A stretch of 64,000 nucleotides of DNA from Balamuthia mandrillaris (taxonomy: Eukaryota > Discosea > Longamoebia > Balamuthiidae): assembly GCA_031835245.1 (NCBI GenBank), contig JAVKOQ010000065.1:70001-134000 (forward strand), written 5' to 3'. The notes beneath the pieces are model-generated. The model searched no databases and had not been told where the DNA came from. It worked only from the letters and a program-made list of their open reading frames with translations. The translations under genes and the position numbers were made by a program. Below are positions 1 to 10,860 of the stretch, one piece after another. Position 1 is the stretch's first letter; every line of letters starts with the position of its first letter.

Positions 1-920
1 ATTTAAAAAATGCTATACATACCAGTCAGCTTTATATGTCCTTCTCGTGTAATCAACATGTTATCTGGCTAAATATACCCAATGGTAAAAGAACAGAAAA
101 AAAATGGAATGGAAGCATTAAAAAGAGACAGAAAGAAAGAAAGTGAAAGAAACGGATGGTAACAATACCTTTAAGTCCCTGTGCACAATTCCTCGACTTG
201 AACAAACGAAACAGATAAATGTTAACATAAATAAAAATGAATGAATGAATAAATACGTACGAGTGCAGGTACTCTAAAGCAAGCACTGTTTCTGCAATGT
301 ATTGACGTGCCATGGGTTCAGGGAAACATATCAGGCTTCTAAGCAATGAAAAGACATCTCCTCCTGGTAAATATTCCATCACTAAATACAAGTTATTCTT
401 TATATTGTGTTTTAAGGTGATCGGATTATCAGTAAATAGCTTTGAAAGAGGAGGATAGAAGAGAGAAGAACAGAAGAACAAAGACATAAGAAAGAATGAA
501 GATATAGAATTACCCTCGATTGGAAGGAATAGTAAAGCTTGACAACAAAAGGATTGTCGATGTAGGCGAGTATGTTGCGTTCGTTCATGATGTAATCCTT
601 TTGGTTCTTTTGTACCACCGCCTCCTTTTTCAGCACTTTAATGGCATATAAGTCTCCTGTCGACTTTTTCCGTCCTAATACCACTTGGCTTTAAAATAAC
701 AATTAGAGAAAGCAAGAACAAAGTACGAGAGAAGAAGAAACAGAAAATGCATGACAAGCAGAAGAAACAAAAGAAACAAACAAGCTCAAGAACAAAAGGT
801 ACCCAAATGAACCGCGACTAATGGGTTTCACAATCTCGAAAGCTTTGATGCTGGGTCGCATTGGGCCATCTTGGGAGTTTGTGCCATCCTATGAAAGAGT
901 AAGCCATTCATTTCCATCAA

Positions 921-964
<44 letters not shown>

Positions 965-3378
965 ATAGGCGTACATTAAGGCTATCTTGTGAGTCAGCGT
1001 AATGATGGCCCACGGACTTGCTCTTGTTGACTAGCTGCAGCATCGCAACGGTGCTCTCATGCAACATTTTCTTCTCGGATACCTGTTTCCAAAAGACGTT
1101 GGTGACCATCAACACAAAACATTTTGGATGTACAATAAACAGACAAAAAACAAGGAAGCATTCAAACCATTTCTGACATTGCTTTTAGGGCAAGAATACA
1201 GCTGTTGCCTGCCTCAAGTTGGCTCTCCAGAGTGAGAAGCAGGAACTGCAATGACTTTTCCATCTTTGTTAACTCCTCTTTAGTGCTCGAATGTTGGCAC
1301 TTGAGTGCTTCGACTCTATTGTTGTAATATCAGCAAACAGTAAGAGAACGAGATAGGAAGAAAAAAGGAGAAGACTGAAGAAAACAGAAATGAGACGAGG
1401 AAAAGAAAAGTAATGCTCGTAACTTGCTAACAATCCATTTGATACAATCCAAGACTTGCCGTGCGAGTTCAGGAGAGGGAGAACTGGCTAGTGGTGCATT
1501 CCGCTTACCCGACACATGCTTCTTTTGTTTTTCTTCTTTTTCCTTCTTCTTCTGCGTGTCGCTCTCCTCTTCCATAGCAATAAGAAGGTCTCCTTCCATT
1601 TGTCCATAGGCATGAATGATGGACTTGTTGATGTGAAAGAAGCGACGCTGGTTACGAACGATGGTACTGCAAAGCTCCGTATGTTGCTTCATGCCGTCCT
1701 CCTGAACTACACCCTCACAAAGGCGACACACAATCCATCCTCCTGCTTGTTCAGTTTCCTCGATGATCTTTTTTGAATGGTGGCAAATAAATAAATACAT
1801 TGCTCAATGGAGAGAAAGGGAAAGAGCAAAAGAAAGTTACCTCGGGTTTAGCGATTGTTTTGGAGCGGCGTGAACCCGACACAACGGGCTCGGTGGCAGT
1901 CAACTCAGTCGTTCCTCGACTACGAAAGTTTTGCACAGCCCAAGCGATAAAGTCTTCCGAGTCAGAATCCTGAAATGAAGGAGAGATAGAGCAGAGAATC
2001 AAGTCACAAACCACAAAACACCAGACAGATCTGTATCATTTCCCTTTAAAAATGAAGAGAACACATACCACATATTCAGCCATACGAGTACAACTAGAAA
2101 GAATCCACATCAACCGAGTTAAAAGCTTTTTCTCTGTCTTTGGCAGTTTCTTTGTGGCTGTCATCTTGAACGTGCCTTGCATTATACGTTTACCTGTGTA
2201 TCATCATTGTTTGGTTTGTTGATTGGTATCAAATAAAACAAGTACTTGCACAACAAAGAGAATCGAGAGAGAGAGAGAGAGAGAGAACAAATGTACATTT
2301 TCCTCCACTAAGATCTTCCGCTTTAGCAGCCAATATAGTCTCCGCGGTGCTCTTCAAATTGTTCAACGTGTTGACTCGATTGTTCCTCTGCTTCGCGGTC
2401 AACATTGGCGAACCCGGGGCACTTCCACTTCCTCCACTTCCCCCCTCAGTTCGTGCGTTGTTGAGAGGACTGTTGCTGAGAGCTGAACCTGAAGTTTCAG
2501 GTGTAGCAGCGCTCTGCATCTGTCCTAATGTTTGCTCAATGCCTTGGACGAAGGCTTTGAGCTCCTGGTCGGCCTTCTTCTTAGCGGCCACCAAACGTTG
2601 TTGGTAGTACCGCCTCACCATGCGTTCCATACCAGTATCCACGCTCCACGTTCTCTTCCTTGAGTCATCCTCTGCTCCTCCTAAAGAGAATCCGCTCCCG
2701 CTTCCTCCCCCATTGCTTCCCAAACTACTGAGCCCGAACACATCTTTGTTCCTTAACAAGAGGTTGGAGGCGGCACGATGGCTGTTGTTGTTATTACTGC
2801 CGCCGCCTTGCGAAAGATCAAAGGGATAGTGAGAGAGAGGCGCGTCCATTGATTGCCGTTGGAGGCAGACGCCTTCGGCGGCAGCTGCTCGCCATCCTTT
2901 GGCCTTGGCGCCGGGACTCGCTGTTACGAGCATGGCTTTGCGTACGATCAAGCCGCTTGGAGAGGATGGTTTGCCAGCCTTTGGAGCTGTACATAGTTTT
3001 GGTTTATTTCATAAAGCGAGAACAGAGAGAAAGAAAAGAGGACAGAGATGAAGAAGAACAAGAACAGAGAGAAGTGAAAACGAGAGACGTACGTATGGCC
3101 GGAGCGGCGAGAGTCCCACCCTCACTACCACTTGTTGCTAACTGCGCAGCCCCCGAACTAACCGTAGCACCAGTAGCGCTAGAAGAAGTGGTGGCTGCGG
3201 CCAGAGGTGCGGCAGAGCTGGCGGTAGCGTTGGCATTCGTGTTCGTAGCGGTGATGGAGGCAGCGGCAGCGGGACCGCTTGTGTTATTGCTGTTGCCAGC
3301 ATTGCGTGGCGGAGTAGGGGGTGGAGCTCTGCGAGTCAAGCCGGCCGGAGAGCCAACGACCGCAGGGCTTTTCTCCAT
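1..3378 (-). CDS. AGC protein kinase of the IRE/MAST (Rim15-like) class, 3' end off window
   Basis: Multi-exon serine/threonine kinase read leftward and cut by the window edge. The N-terminal exons (about 3378-3090 and 2950-2300) are Ala/Ser/Gly-rich. The exon near 1760-1430 carries a C2HC zinc-finger-like motif (CRLCEGVV...H..LC), which is characteristic of plant IRE and related MAST kinases. A helical stretch follows at about 1320-1165. The kinase domain starts near 880 with KPISRGSFG, spliced to [21 protein letters not shown] at about 690, then [22 protein letters not shown], and IVHRDLK at about 190-160. The last exon seen (about 70-17) gives [15 protein letters not shown]. The glycine loop, VAIK-type lysine and HRD are intact, so it should be an active kinase. 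DFG and the C-tail lie beyond the edge. The start at 3378 (MEKSPAVV) is the first Met of the Ala/Ser-rich exon. A longer 5' part is possible because the frame stays open upstream. Confidence 0.85.
924..965. repeat. (GA)n microsatellite in kinase intron
   Basis: Perfect GA dinucleotide run inside an intron of the minus-strand kinase gene, so the sense strand carries (CT)n. A shorter GA run lies at about 2266-2286 in another intron of the same gene. Confidence 0.9.
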
Positions 3379-4197
3379 GACGGCGAGCAACAACCACAAG
3401 GGAGCAAAGCTTTTTGTTTCTCTGTTGGAGATGGGATTGAGCTTGAATTGTTGTTGTTGTTTCGTGTGAAGAAGAGCAGAAGCATATGCTTTCACACAAA
3501 GCAAACAACAATAAGTTTAAAAGAAAGAGAAAGAGTTTACCTAGACAAACTGCAACGGTCTTGTTCGGACCTTCCTTTTGCTTGGTGCGAAAGAAAAAAA
3601 CTATAGTATTGCTATATAAAGCCATATAATAGAATTTAATAATGCACCAACTATGCGATGCCTTTTGGGAAAAGAAGGAAGAGGACAGGACAACAAACCC
3701 AAGACAAGGCTCCCTCGCTAGGTGTTAAACTCCAGGAACAAAGAATTCCTTGTTGTTGAGGATACCGTCAGCTCTTTGTCAAAATAAATGCAACATTCTT
3801 TACACAAAATATATAAAGAAGACAAAGAAATGGATACAGAAAAGTATAAAAATAACAATTAAAAAAAACAAAAGTGGTCTCTTGAGAGAAAGGGTTCCTC
3901 ACAGTTTCTCGGATACCACCTCGTTCGTACCTTTGCTCTTTTTCCTTTCTCTCCAACGAAAAAAAAGCAACGAAAAAAAATCACAAAAATACAATAAAAA
4001 AAATACCAATCAGGTGGTCATTTGCTGCTCAAGTTGTGTTCTTTGAGTTCCTTTTTTGCGGACATAACGGTATAGCACAAAACCTGCAAAAACCCTGCAC
4101 AAAGCAGCGTTTTTGCAGACACACAAACACAGCATAAATGCTGCAAAAATCCTGCACAAAGAAGCGGGCAACAAAAGAAAAAAAAGAAAGAAAAAAA
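3379..4197. promoter_or_regulatory. Divergent intergenic region between kinase and carrier genes
   Basis: About 820 bp with no convincing gene. It must hold both divergent promoters. A TATATA-like string sits at about 3612-3620. A donor-like CTAG/GTAAAC read on the minus strand near 3540 could mark a 5' UTR intron of the kinase. Close to the carrier start there is a direct repeat (TGCAAAAAYCCTGCACAAAG core) at about 4085-4109 and 4142-4166. Confidence 0.4.
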
Positions 4198-5653
4198 ATG
4201 CTGCCGATGGGAGGAGGAGGACCGCAGCAGCTGCCTATGGCCCCGCAAGGGGACGCTTCCGCCGGGGCGTTCCTGCCCGTGGTTGCCTTTTGGTTGTCCG
4301 AGTACTGCTTGGTGCAGTTCCCCGCCGCTCTCATCCACCAAAGAGCAGCAGCGGGTCTGCTTCCTTACGGCCGCTTCTCTGTGAGGCAAGCCCAGCAGCA
4401 GCAGCAGCACCACCAGCGGTCCTCTTCTCGTTCTCCTTCTCTCGTGCCCCGCGCTCCTGTGATCCCTGGGTTGATGCCTCCTCCTCCCTCCTTTCAACCT
4501 CAGCGACGTTTGCCTTCCTCCACTCCCGAAGAAGTCATCCACAACGTCAAAGCGCTAAGCGCGTGGCAACAGTGGAAGGCCTTTCACCAGGAAGAGGGCT
4601 TCACGCACCTCCTCAAATGCACTGCCATCGACATGGTGGATCACTTTGCTCTTGGTATTTCCTCTCTCCACCGCTGTTTTTTTTTCACAGTTTTAGTGAT
4701 CAACAAAACAAAAAAACCGCATAGGAATGGTGGTGGCGGTGACCATCAACTTCATGACAATCGTGCGGCTAAGCTATAACCAAGCCTCTCGCGACGCCTC
4801 TCCACATCAACAAGACAATGAAGAAGACGAACTGCTGCCACCGTTGACGCTGCAATACATGCTGTGCTGCGAGTTTGTGGGCTACACGCTTGCCTCCCTC
4901 GTGACCTTCCCGTTGCACATGCTCAGCTTGAGAGTGAGGCTGCATCGTTGGACGGGCTGGAGGTCTCTTTTCAGCTTTGGTCCATCATCCAAGAAGGGGT
5001 GGTTGGGATGGTGGGGTGGTGCTGCGTTGTTGCCGCTAGCCCTGGATAATTATCTCTGCACAAAAGGTCATCAGGAGGCGAGGTTGCTGTTGTTTAACCT
5101 GTTGGGACGTCCTTTTGATCCGATGCAGTGTCTTGTTCTGGCCAACAACAACTATAACGAAAATGAAGAAGACGAAAAGAAGAAGCAGACGAAGAAGGGA
5201 AAGGAGAAGGAGCGTGAAGAAGTGTCACTAGAGTTGTCGGCTGCCGGTGTTGGCTTTGAAGCAGATAACCGTCATCACTCTCACTCCAACGAAGAAGAGG
5301 AAGAAGACGAGTATTATCAACAACATCGGCCATCATCGTCAGCGTCAGCAAATCAAATGTTCATGGAGTTTAGAGAAAGCACTTCACATAGAATCGGCCG
5401 AGAGGTAACGCATCGTGGCATCTCATTGGCAGCAACAGCGTTGGTTGGCTTGGTGCACATGCCAATCATGACGGTTGGCCTTCGTCTCCTCTTCAACGGT
5501 GACGCTGTTGGTGGTGGGGTTGGCCAGGGTCTCGTTGCATGCGTGAAGGGCATTTGGAAGGAGGAAGGCTTGTGGGGCTTTTATCGTGGCTTTGGATGGT
5601 ATCTGCTTGCTTACAGCGATATTCTTCGACCTGCTTCTCCTTTTACCATGTGA
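4198..5653 (+). CDS. Divergent mitochondrial-carrier-family-like membrane protein
   Basis: Two exons (4198-4654 and 4725-5653) separated by a 70-nt GT-AG intron give about 461 residues. The junction reads HFAL-G-MVVAVTINF. The N-terminus is rich in Gln, Pro and Ser. Hydrophobic segments include VVAVTINFMTIVRL, CEFVGYTLASLVTFPLHML and ISLAATALVGLVHMPIMTVGLRL. The C-terminus has a carrier-like pattern, VKGIWKEEGLWGFYRGFGWYL, typical of the matrix-helix end of a SLC25 repeat. P-x-[DE]-x-x-[KR] signatures are degenerate (TFPLHMLSLRVR), so it resembles divergent outer-membrane relatives such as MTCH or SLC25A46 more than a transporter. An acidic/Lys insertion sits at about 5155-5340. The start at 4198 fits the A-rich leader; an in-frame ATG at 4138 is an alternative. 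The substrate cannot be inferred. Confidence 0.6.
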
Positions 5654-5757
5654 GAACAGAAAAACAAAACTTCATAACAGACGAAAGCTAAAAGAAAATT
5701 GGATACCTTTGCTTCTGTTCATCATCATCTCTTTTTCGCTTTTTTTTCTTCCTTTGC

Positions 5758-7743
5758 TCATTTTCCTCTTCCCTTTTCTTGTGGAGCATCATAAGTGCCA
5801 TCTTTGATCTTTTGCAACAGTTGGAGGAGCTCCTCGCCAGGTAGATCGATGTAAATGTAGGCCACCCAGCGCCTCTTGCCGCCCACGACTGTGGTCATGG
5901 CCTTTACATCCTTCACCAATTTGTGCTCATAGAACTCGCGGAGGCATTGCTTTATCTTCTTTTGACTCCTTGCTAACATCTCTCTATCGCAGGCTGCTGT
6001 GAACTCCGTCAGGTTTACTTTGGAACGAAGGGCAGTTGGTTGTTTTTGCTTTGGCGCCACAACGTTGATCTTTGTTCTTCCTTTTCCTTTTGGTCTCCCT
6101 CTTCCTCCTCCTTTAGCTGTTTCTCCTTTTTGTTCTTCTGCTTTCTCTGCTGCTTCCTGTTCTTTCTCTGTTGAGGTTGTGAGAGCGGAAGGAAGAGATT
6201 GTTGAAGTAGTCGCAGCTGTTGTGTTTGCATCTCCGCCAGCAATGCAAACATTCGTCTCACATCAGGAGGCACGCTCTTCAGCACATGGTGTGCTCCCAA
6301 GTTCATGATCCCTCTATCTTCTTCTTCTTCACCGTATTCTTCCTCTTCAACCACATCTACATCTTCTGTTGTTTCCGCATCTTCTGCGTCTGTTGTCTTG
6401 TCTTTCTTCGTTGAGCGGTTTCGTTGTTGTCGTTTTCGTGTTGTTGTTGCAGCTTGTTGGAACCGCCGCCAACCTCCTAATGCGCTGCGATTGATCAAGG
6501 GATTGGCGGCTGCCTCCAAGTCATAATGCTGATACGTTGGTGCAAAGACGGGTATCCACTTGAACCTATCTGCCATCTCGTCGTCCCACACTTCATTTTG
6601 GTTGACAACAAAACACAAAAAACAGCATTAGGAGGAAGAAGGAGAAGAGAGAAGAACAAGAAGATAAAGCGTACAAAGAGGAGCGTAACAATGATCGATA
6701 GAGGCTATAAGGTGAACTGGCGGAAGGTTCGCGAGAATTGACAGCACCGTTTGGGCTGCCTCCGATCGCAACGCCGGCCCGTCAATGTTGTGAACGACAA
6801 TCAAGACATGTTCCACAGCTCGCAGAGGCGTTGCAAAGTTGTTGTTTCGTTGTTGCAACAGGAAATGTCGCAGCTGTTGGCATTGAGCCAGTGTAGATGA
6901 GGAGTTGGACAGCGAGGCACCCATTATCGAACCGAGCATCGACACCAAGGCCATTAACTAGAAAGGACGAAAATAAATAAAGTGAGAAAGGCAAAGAAGG
7001 AAGGCAGAACGAAGCATGATAGAACGAAAAGACATAAAACACTGAAAAGAACTTACAGAAGAATCCTTGGAGCTTGTAGGTTCGAGATAGCCGTGCAGGA
7101 AAAAACGAGGCCACTGCTCCAACGTTCCGGCGAACTCCTCCATGAGCGGTCGTTTGGTGCCAAAGCCATAGAGGAGCAGGTTGAACCCAGAGAGCAGCTG
7201 CAGCGTCCACCGATCAAACTGAGCGCGGTGATGGCCTTGAAGAACAGCGCGTAGCCGCGCCGAAGGGCCCAGTGAGAGGAGTTTTTCTTGCTTTCTCTGC
7301 TTTTCTTTTTCACGTTTTTCCTTTGCTTTTGCTTTCTCCTCCTCTTCTTCTGCCTCTTCTTCTTCGTCATCTGATTCGATTTCTTTCTTGTTTTTGTTGG
7401 CGCGAAGTTGGAGCTTGCGTTTCGCTAGGTTTGACAGTTGGATGTGTTCCAAGGGCTCCAAAAGCTCTTGTAACACGGCAGGTCGCTGAACCGAAGCCAA
7501 CAAACCTAGCTTCTTTTCCGCCGCTCTGGATAGAACTATCCGCTGCACCCCTTCCGCACCTTCATCGTAAACGACCAGTCTCGCCTCTCCTTGAAGATTC
7601 GCGCTCTCTCCACGCTCGTGGCCTTGCTCCGCTTCCGCTTTGTCGACCTGCAGCTGCTTGGCTGCCACTACGTTTTTGCTTGGCTGAAGCGTCCGCCGCT
7701 TCCTTTTGGCCAGTCGCTTTGCCTTCTTCCTCTCCTCCTCCAT
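5758..7743 (-). CDS. ORC2: Origin recognition complex subunit 2
   Basis: Three exons on the minus strand. Exon 1 (about 7743-7055) begins with a Lys/Arg-rich and acidic N-terminus and ends in the ORC2 core: FDRWTLQLLSGFNLLLYGFG, TKRPLMEEFA. Exon 2 (about 6957-6675) contains VVHNIDGPALRSEAAQTVL and HLIASIDHCYAPL, the best-conserved ORC2 stretch. Exon 3 (6618-5758) starts NQNEVWDDEMADRF and ends in a winged-helix-like region containing CLREFYEHKLV. A long disordered acidic/Lys segment divides the core and the C-terminal domain. ORC2 is a structural AAA+-like member of the origin recognition complex that licenses replication in the nucleus. The ORC2 start at 7743 avoids running into the divergent SPRY gene promoter. 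Confidence 0.93.
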
Positions 7744-8098
7744 TTTTTCCTCCCCCCCTTTTAGTTTGTCTCCTTCTGTGTGCTTGATTTTTAGCAGTAA
7801 TGGCAGGGGCAACAAAAAATGGCGGGAAAAAATTTTCTGTCGACAAAAACTGATGACTGAAGAGAAATGGCAAGGAAAAAAGGAAGCAAAAAATGTCCTG
7901 CGCTTTCCTTGGGTGATGTTAGCAAGTATATTTGTGCTGACCAGGACAGCTTTTGGAGCTAACCGTTGCATGCTGGTGCAGATCATTTTTTGATTATTGA
8001 TTGGTAGCTGGAACTTTTCCATCAAATCGTGGGTTCCTCCTTCTGTAACGTGAGTCGACGAGGCAACAAGGTTTGAATCGATTGTTATACGCAACGCA
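7744..8098. promoter_or_regulatory. Divergent ORC2/SPRY promoter region
   Basis: About 355 bp between two divergent starts. It contains GTCGAC hexamers at about 7840 (as GTCGACAAAAA) and about 8053, matching a hexamer that recurs in other intergenic intervals of the window. No other gene is apparent. Confidence 0.35.
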
Positions 8099-8205
8099 AT
8101 GGAGGGACCCAAGAACCAGAAATGGAAGCGCTCTCGCAAGCCCTTCTCCTTCCAATTCGAAACTCGTCTGGAGGAGAAAGATCCCAGTCTAAGGTATTCA
8201 TTTTT

Positions 8206-8254
<49 letters not shown>

Positions 8255-9438
8255 CTCGCTTTTAACAATATTTCTTCTCTCTTCAGTATGGAATGTGAGC
8301 ACGAGGTGAGCAAAGAACTATGGAGTGGGGTGCTGCGTTCCAGCGAAGCCACCCAGAGCTCTCAAGGACTTTGTGACGAAGTACAAGGCTTCGCTATGTT
8401 GTTGAAGGACGCCTTTGACAACTTTGAGGGTTCAAGCATGGAGGTGGTAAGAGACACCACAGAGGAGCACGATAATATGATCTTGCAATTGTCGCACAAG
8501 ACCAGATACTCCACCAAAACCTTTACTGTCATTTTACGCAAAGGTACTTGATGTTGTTGTCTTATGTTGTCTGTTGTTGTAGTCCTTGTTCTTGCTCTTC
8601 TTCTTTGCCTTCTTCTTGTCCTTCTTCATTCTTGTTCTTGTTCTTCTCTTCCCCCTGTTCCTTGTTGCCTTCTTCTGTTCTTAACTATTAAAATCACTAT
8701 AGTGAAACAAGACCCCTATCAGAGGCTTGAGAGGATCGTGTTGGAGCACAGCGAGCGCCTCAACCAGCTGAAGCATCAACAGCCATTCTGCTTCAACCCT
8801 CAGCACTGTTCCTCGCAGCTCAAGCTCTCCTGTGATAGCACTGTGGGTACGCTCAGGAACTCCTGATAACATGTGAAAGGTTCACTGACTGACCTTACAC
8901 GTTACTTAGTTGCTATGGCAAACAATAGCCGATGGGACACAGTTTATTCGGCTGAAAGCTTTACAACTGGCGTACATTATTTCATGGTCCGTTGCCTTCG
9001 CTCTGTAAGTGCTCACATCATGGTTGGTGTGGCTCCCAGCAACTTTGCCACCATCGAGGCTCAATTTGTTGGCCAACAAAATGGGAGGTCCTTTTATTTG
9101 ACCAACGGTTCTACTTCTTCTCCCTGCAGCTTCTTCTCCGTCCACAGAACGTTATGACTAACAAGTACCGTTTTTGTTTTTGGTATGCGAGTAAAGGTGT
9201 CTTGTACAACAACGGAGCTACAACCAACACAGGGGCAGGCAACGCCTTAGCAACACCAGGAGCGTTGGTAGCGGTCCAGCTGGACCTGAACAACAACCAG
9301 GTGACATGGTTCTACAACGGAGTGGAGGTCGGGCAACTGAACATCGACCCCGGAGAATACTTTTTCGCGGTTTCTCTGTACAACAAGTTCGATGCGGTCA
9401 AGGTCGTATCAAAGCATTGTTGGTCCCGTGAGGAATGA
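8099..9438 (+). CDS. SPRY-domain protein
   Basis: Multi-exon gene starting MEGPKNQKWKRSRKP at 8099. Introns are 8194-8286 (with a long CT run), 8544-8702 and about 8846-8909. The N-terminal half is helical (VLEHSERLNQLKHQQ). The C-terminal half is a SPRY/B30.2-like domain: WDTVYSAESFTTGVHYFMVR, IMVGVAPSNF, GVLYNNGA, VTWFYNGVEVGQL and YFFAVSLYNKFDAVKVV. Between GQQNGRSFYL (about 9095) and YASKGVLYNNG (about 9190) the reading frame changes. I expect a short intron there, but no candidate I tried restores the frame cleanly, so that join is unresolved. SPRY domains are protein-interaction modules, and the partner is unknown. Confidence 0.7.
8210..8258. repeat. (CT)n tract in SPRY gene intron 1
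   Basis: A long CT dinucleotide run precedes the intron 1 acceptor (CTTCAG at 8281-8286) and probably serves as an extended polypyrimidine tract. Confidence 0.9.
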
Positions 9439-9754
9439 AGAATGGCGCAAGGCATTCTTGATTGTTTGTTATGTGATTGGTTGGTTAACTGACTAGATCA
9501 ATCAAACTGATCTATGAAAATATTCGTTTTATGATTGGGTGATCTTGATGATCGATCAACAAACGTGATTACATTGAAATTTCAGATAAACCAAACCAAA
9601 AGAAAAGAAAAAGACGTGAAAAAAGAAAGCGCCAAGCAGTAGAGGAGACAACAAAAAAAAAGTAGCAAGTTCGTTTTTCGTATTGTTGCAATACCGGGGT
9701 TGCTGCCACAGGCTTTAAACTTACTCAACTTGGCCTTTCCCCGTTAGGGACAGC
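9439..9754. other. SPRY-RING intergenic spacer
   Basis: About 315 bp, AT-rich, with several GATCAA/TTGATC-like short inverted words (about 9495-9560) and an A-rich stretch. It is presumed to be the 3' UTR of one gene and the promoter of the next. I see no gene. Confidence 0.3.
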
Positions 9755-10684
9755 ATGGAGGTGAAACAAGTAGCGAGACCGCAAGTGAATGACGTCGTTG
9801 CCATAGACGTGGTTGTGCTCTCCGAAGAAGAGGAGGCCACAGAAAACGAGAAAGAGAAGGAGAAAGAAACGGACGTCCTGAAGATAACAGGAACAGAAGA
9901 ACCCTCCTCAAGACCGGAATGGACAAAGCTGTTGGAGTGCCCCATCTGCCTGTCGACTTGCCAGGACCCCGCCATGCTGGATGTTTGCTATCACACCTTT
10001 TGCTTCCTGTGCATCTTGCAATGGGTGGAACTCTCCCCCAAATGCCCTCTCTGCAAACGCGGCTTCGACACAATCCTTCATGACCTGCGACAGGAGGAAG
10101 GCGCTCCGATGGAGTATAAACGCTTCAAGCCGTCTCCGTCCCCTTCGTCAGCGGCTGCTCGTTCCTCTATGGAAGCGAGAAGAAGAAGCAGAAGACAACG
10201 GGTAACGCCGAAACGTTCACTGGGTGATGAAGAGGAGCGAGAGCGACAACGCAAACAAAGAAAACGTGTATATTATCAACAACAGCTACAACAAAAGCCT
10301 TCACGGGACAGAAAAAGAGCACATGTGGAAGTTATTGACCTCTGCGATGACTCCCCTGTAAAGTCCTCTTCTCCTCCTCCTTCTTCATCATCTTCTTCTT
10401 CCTCCATCCGAGATGCATCAACACCGTTGCTTAAGGCGTGGGTTCATAGAGAACTGGAAGCTCTGCTTGAGACAGAAGACTTGGACTTGTTGTTGTTAGT
10501 TGTTCGCTCGTTGCTGGAGAGAACGTGTTCTTCTTCTTCCTCCTCATCTTCGTCCACCCGCAGAGGGGCAAGCCTGACAGTTGGCCAGGTGCTGGAGCTA
10601 CGGCCTCATATGGAGGAGTTCCTCTTCGAACACACGCAGCAATTCCTTCATGAGCTCGCCCTATATTGGAAGAGGTGTCGTTAA
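9755..10684 (+). CDS. Topors-like RING finger E3 ligase
   Basis: Single exon, 309 residues. An acidic N-terminus is followed by a C3HC4 RING at residues 68-108: LECPICLSTCQDPAMLDVCY, HTFCFLCILQW, CPLCKRGFDTILHDLR. The wording around the last Cys pair (CPLCK..F..I.H..R) is characteristic of TOPORS/ICP0-type ligases. The C-terminus (PHMEEFLFEHTQQFLHEL) resembles the conserved helical tail of Topors relatives. The middle is basic (RKQRKRVYYQQ), with Ser runs and a possible SUMO-interaction-like motif (VIDLCDD). The predicted role is nuclear ubiquitin and possibly SUMO ligation. It is convergent with the SCAR gene downstream. Confidence 0.85.
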   Translation: MEVKQVARPQVNDVVAIDVVVLSEEEEATENEKEKEKETDVLKITGTEEPSSRPEWTKLLECPICLSTCQDPAMLDVCYHTFCFLCILQWVELSPKCPLCKRGFDTILHDLRQEEGAPMEYKRFKPSPSPSSAAARSSMEARRRSRRQRVTPKRSLGDEEERERQRKQRKRVYYQQQLQQKPSRDRKRAHVEVIDLCDDSPVKSSSPPPSSSSSSSSIRDASTPLLKAWVHRELEALLETEDLDLLLLVVRSLLERTCSSSSSSSSSTRRGASLTVGQVLELRPHMEEFLFEHTQQFLHELALYWKRCR

Positions 10685-10860
10685 AAACCTTTCCCTGTGC
10701 TGTTCTTTTTCTAAATGTGTATTAATGCTTGTTCTAAATAACACAGTTCTGACGGTGGTAATAAAGGTTGGAATGATGGAGGTAGAAGTTGTAGCAACAG
10801 CAGTATAATACTTGAGTAAAAAGTAATGTTCAATGTTGTAACCTGATCAGCCTTACAGTT

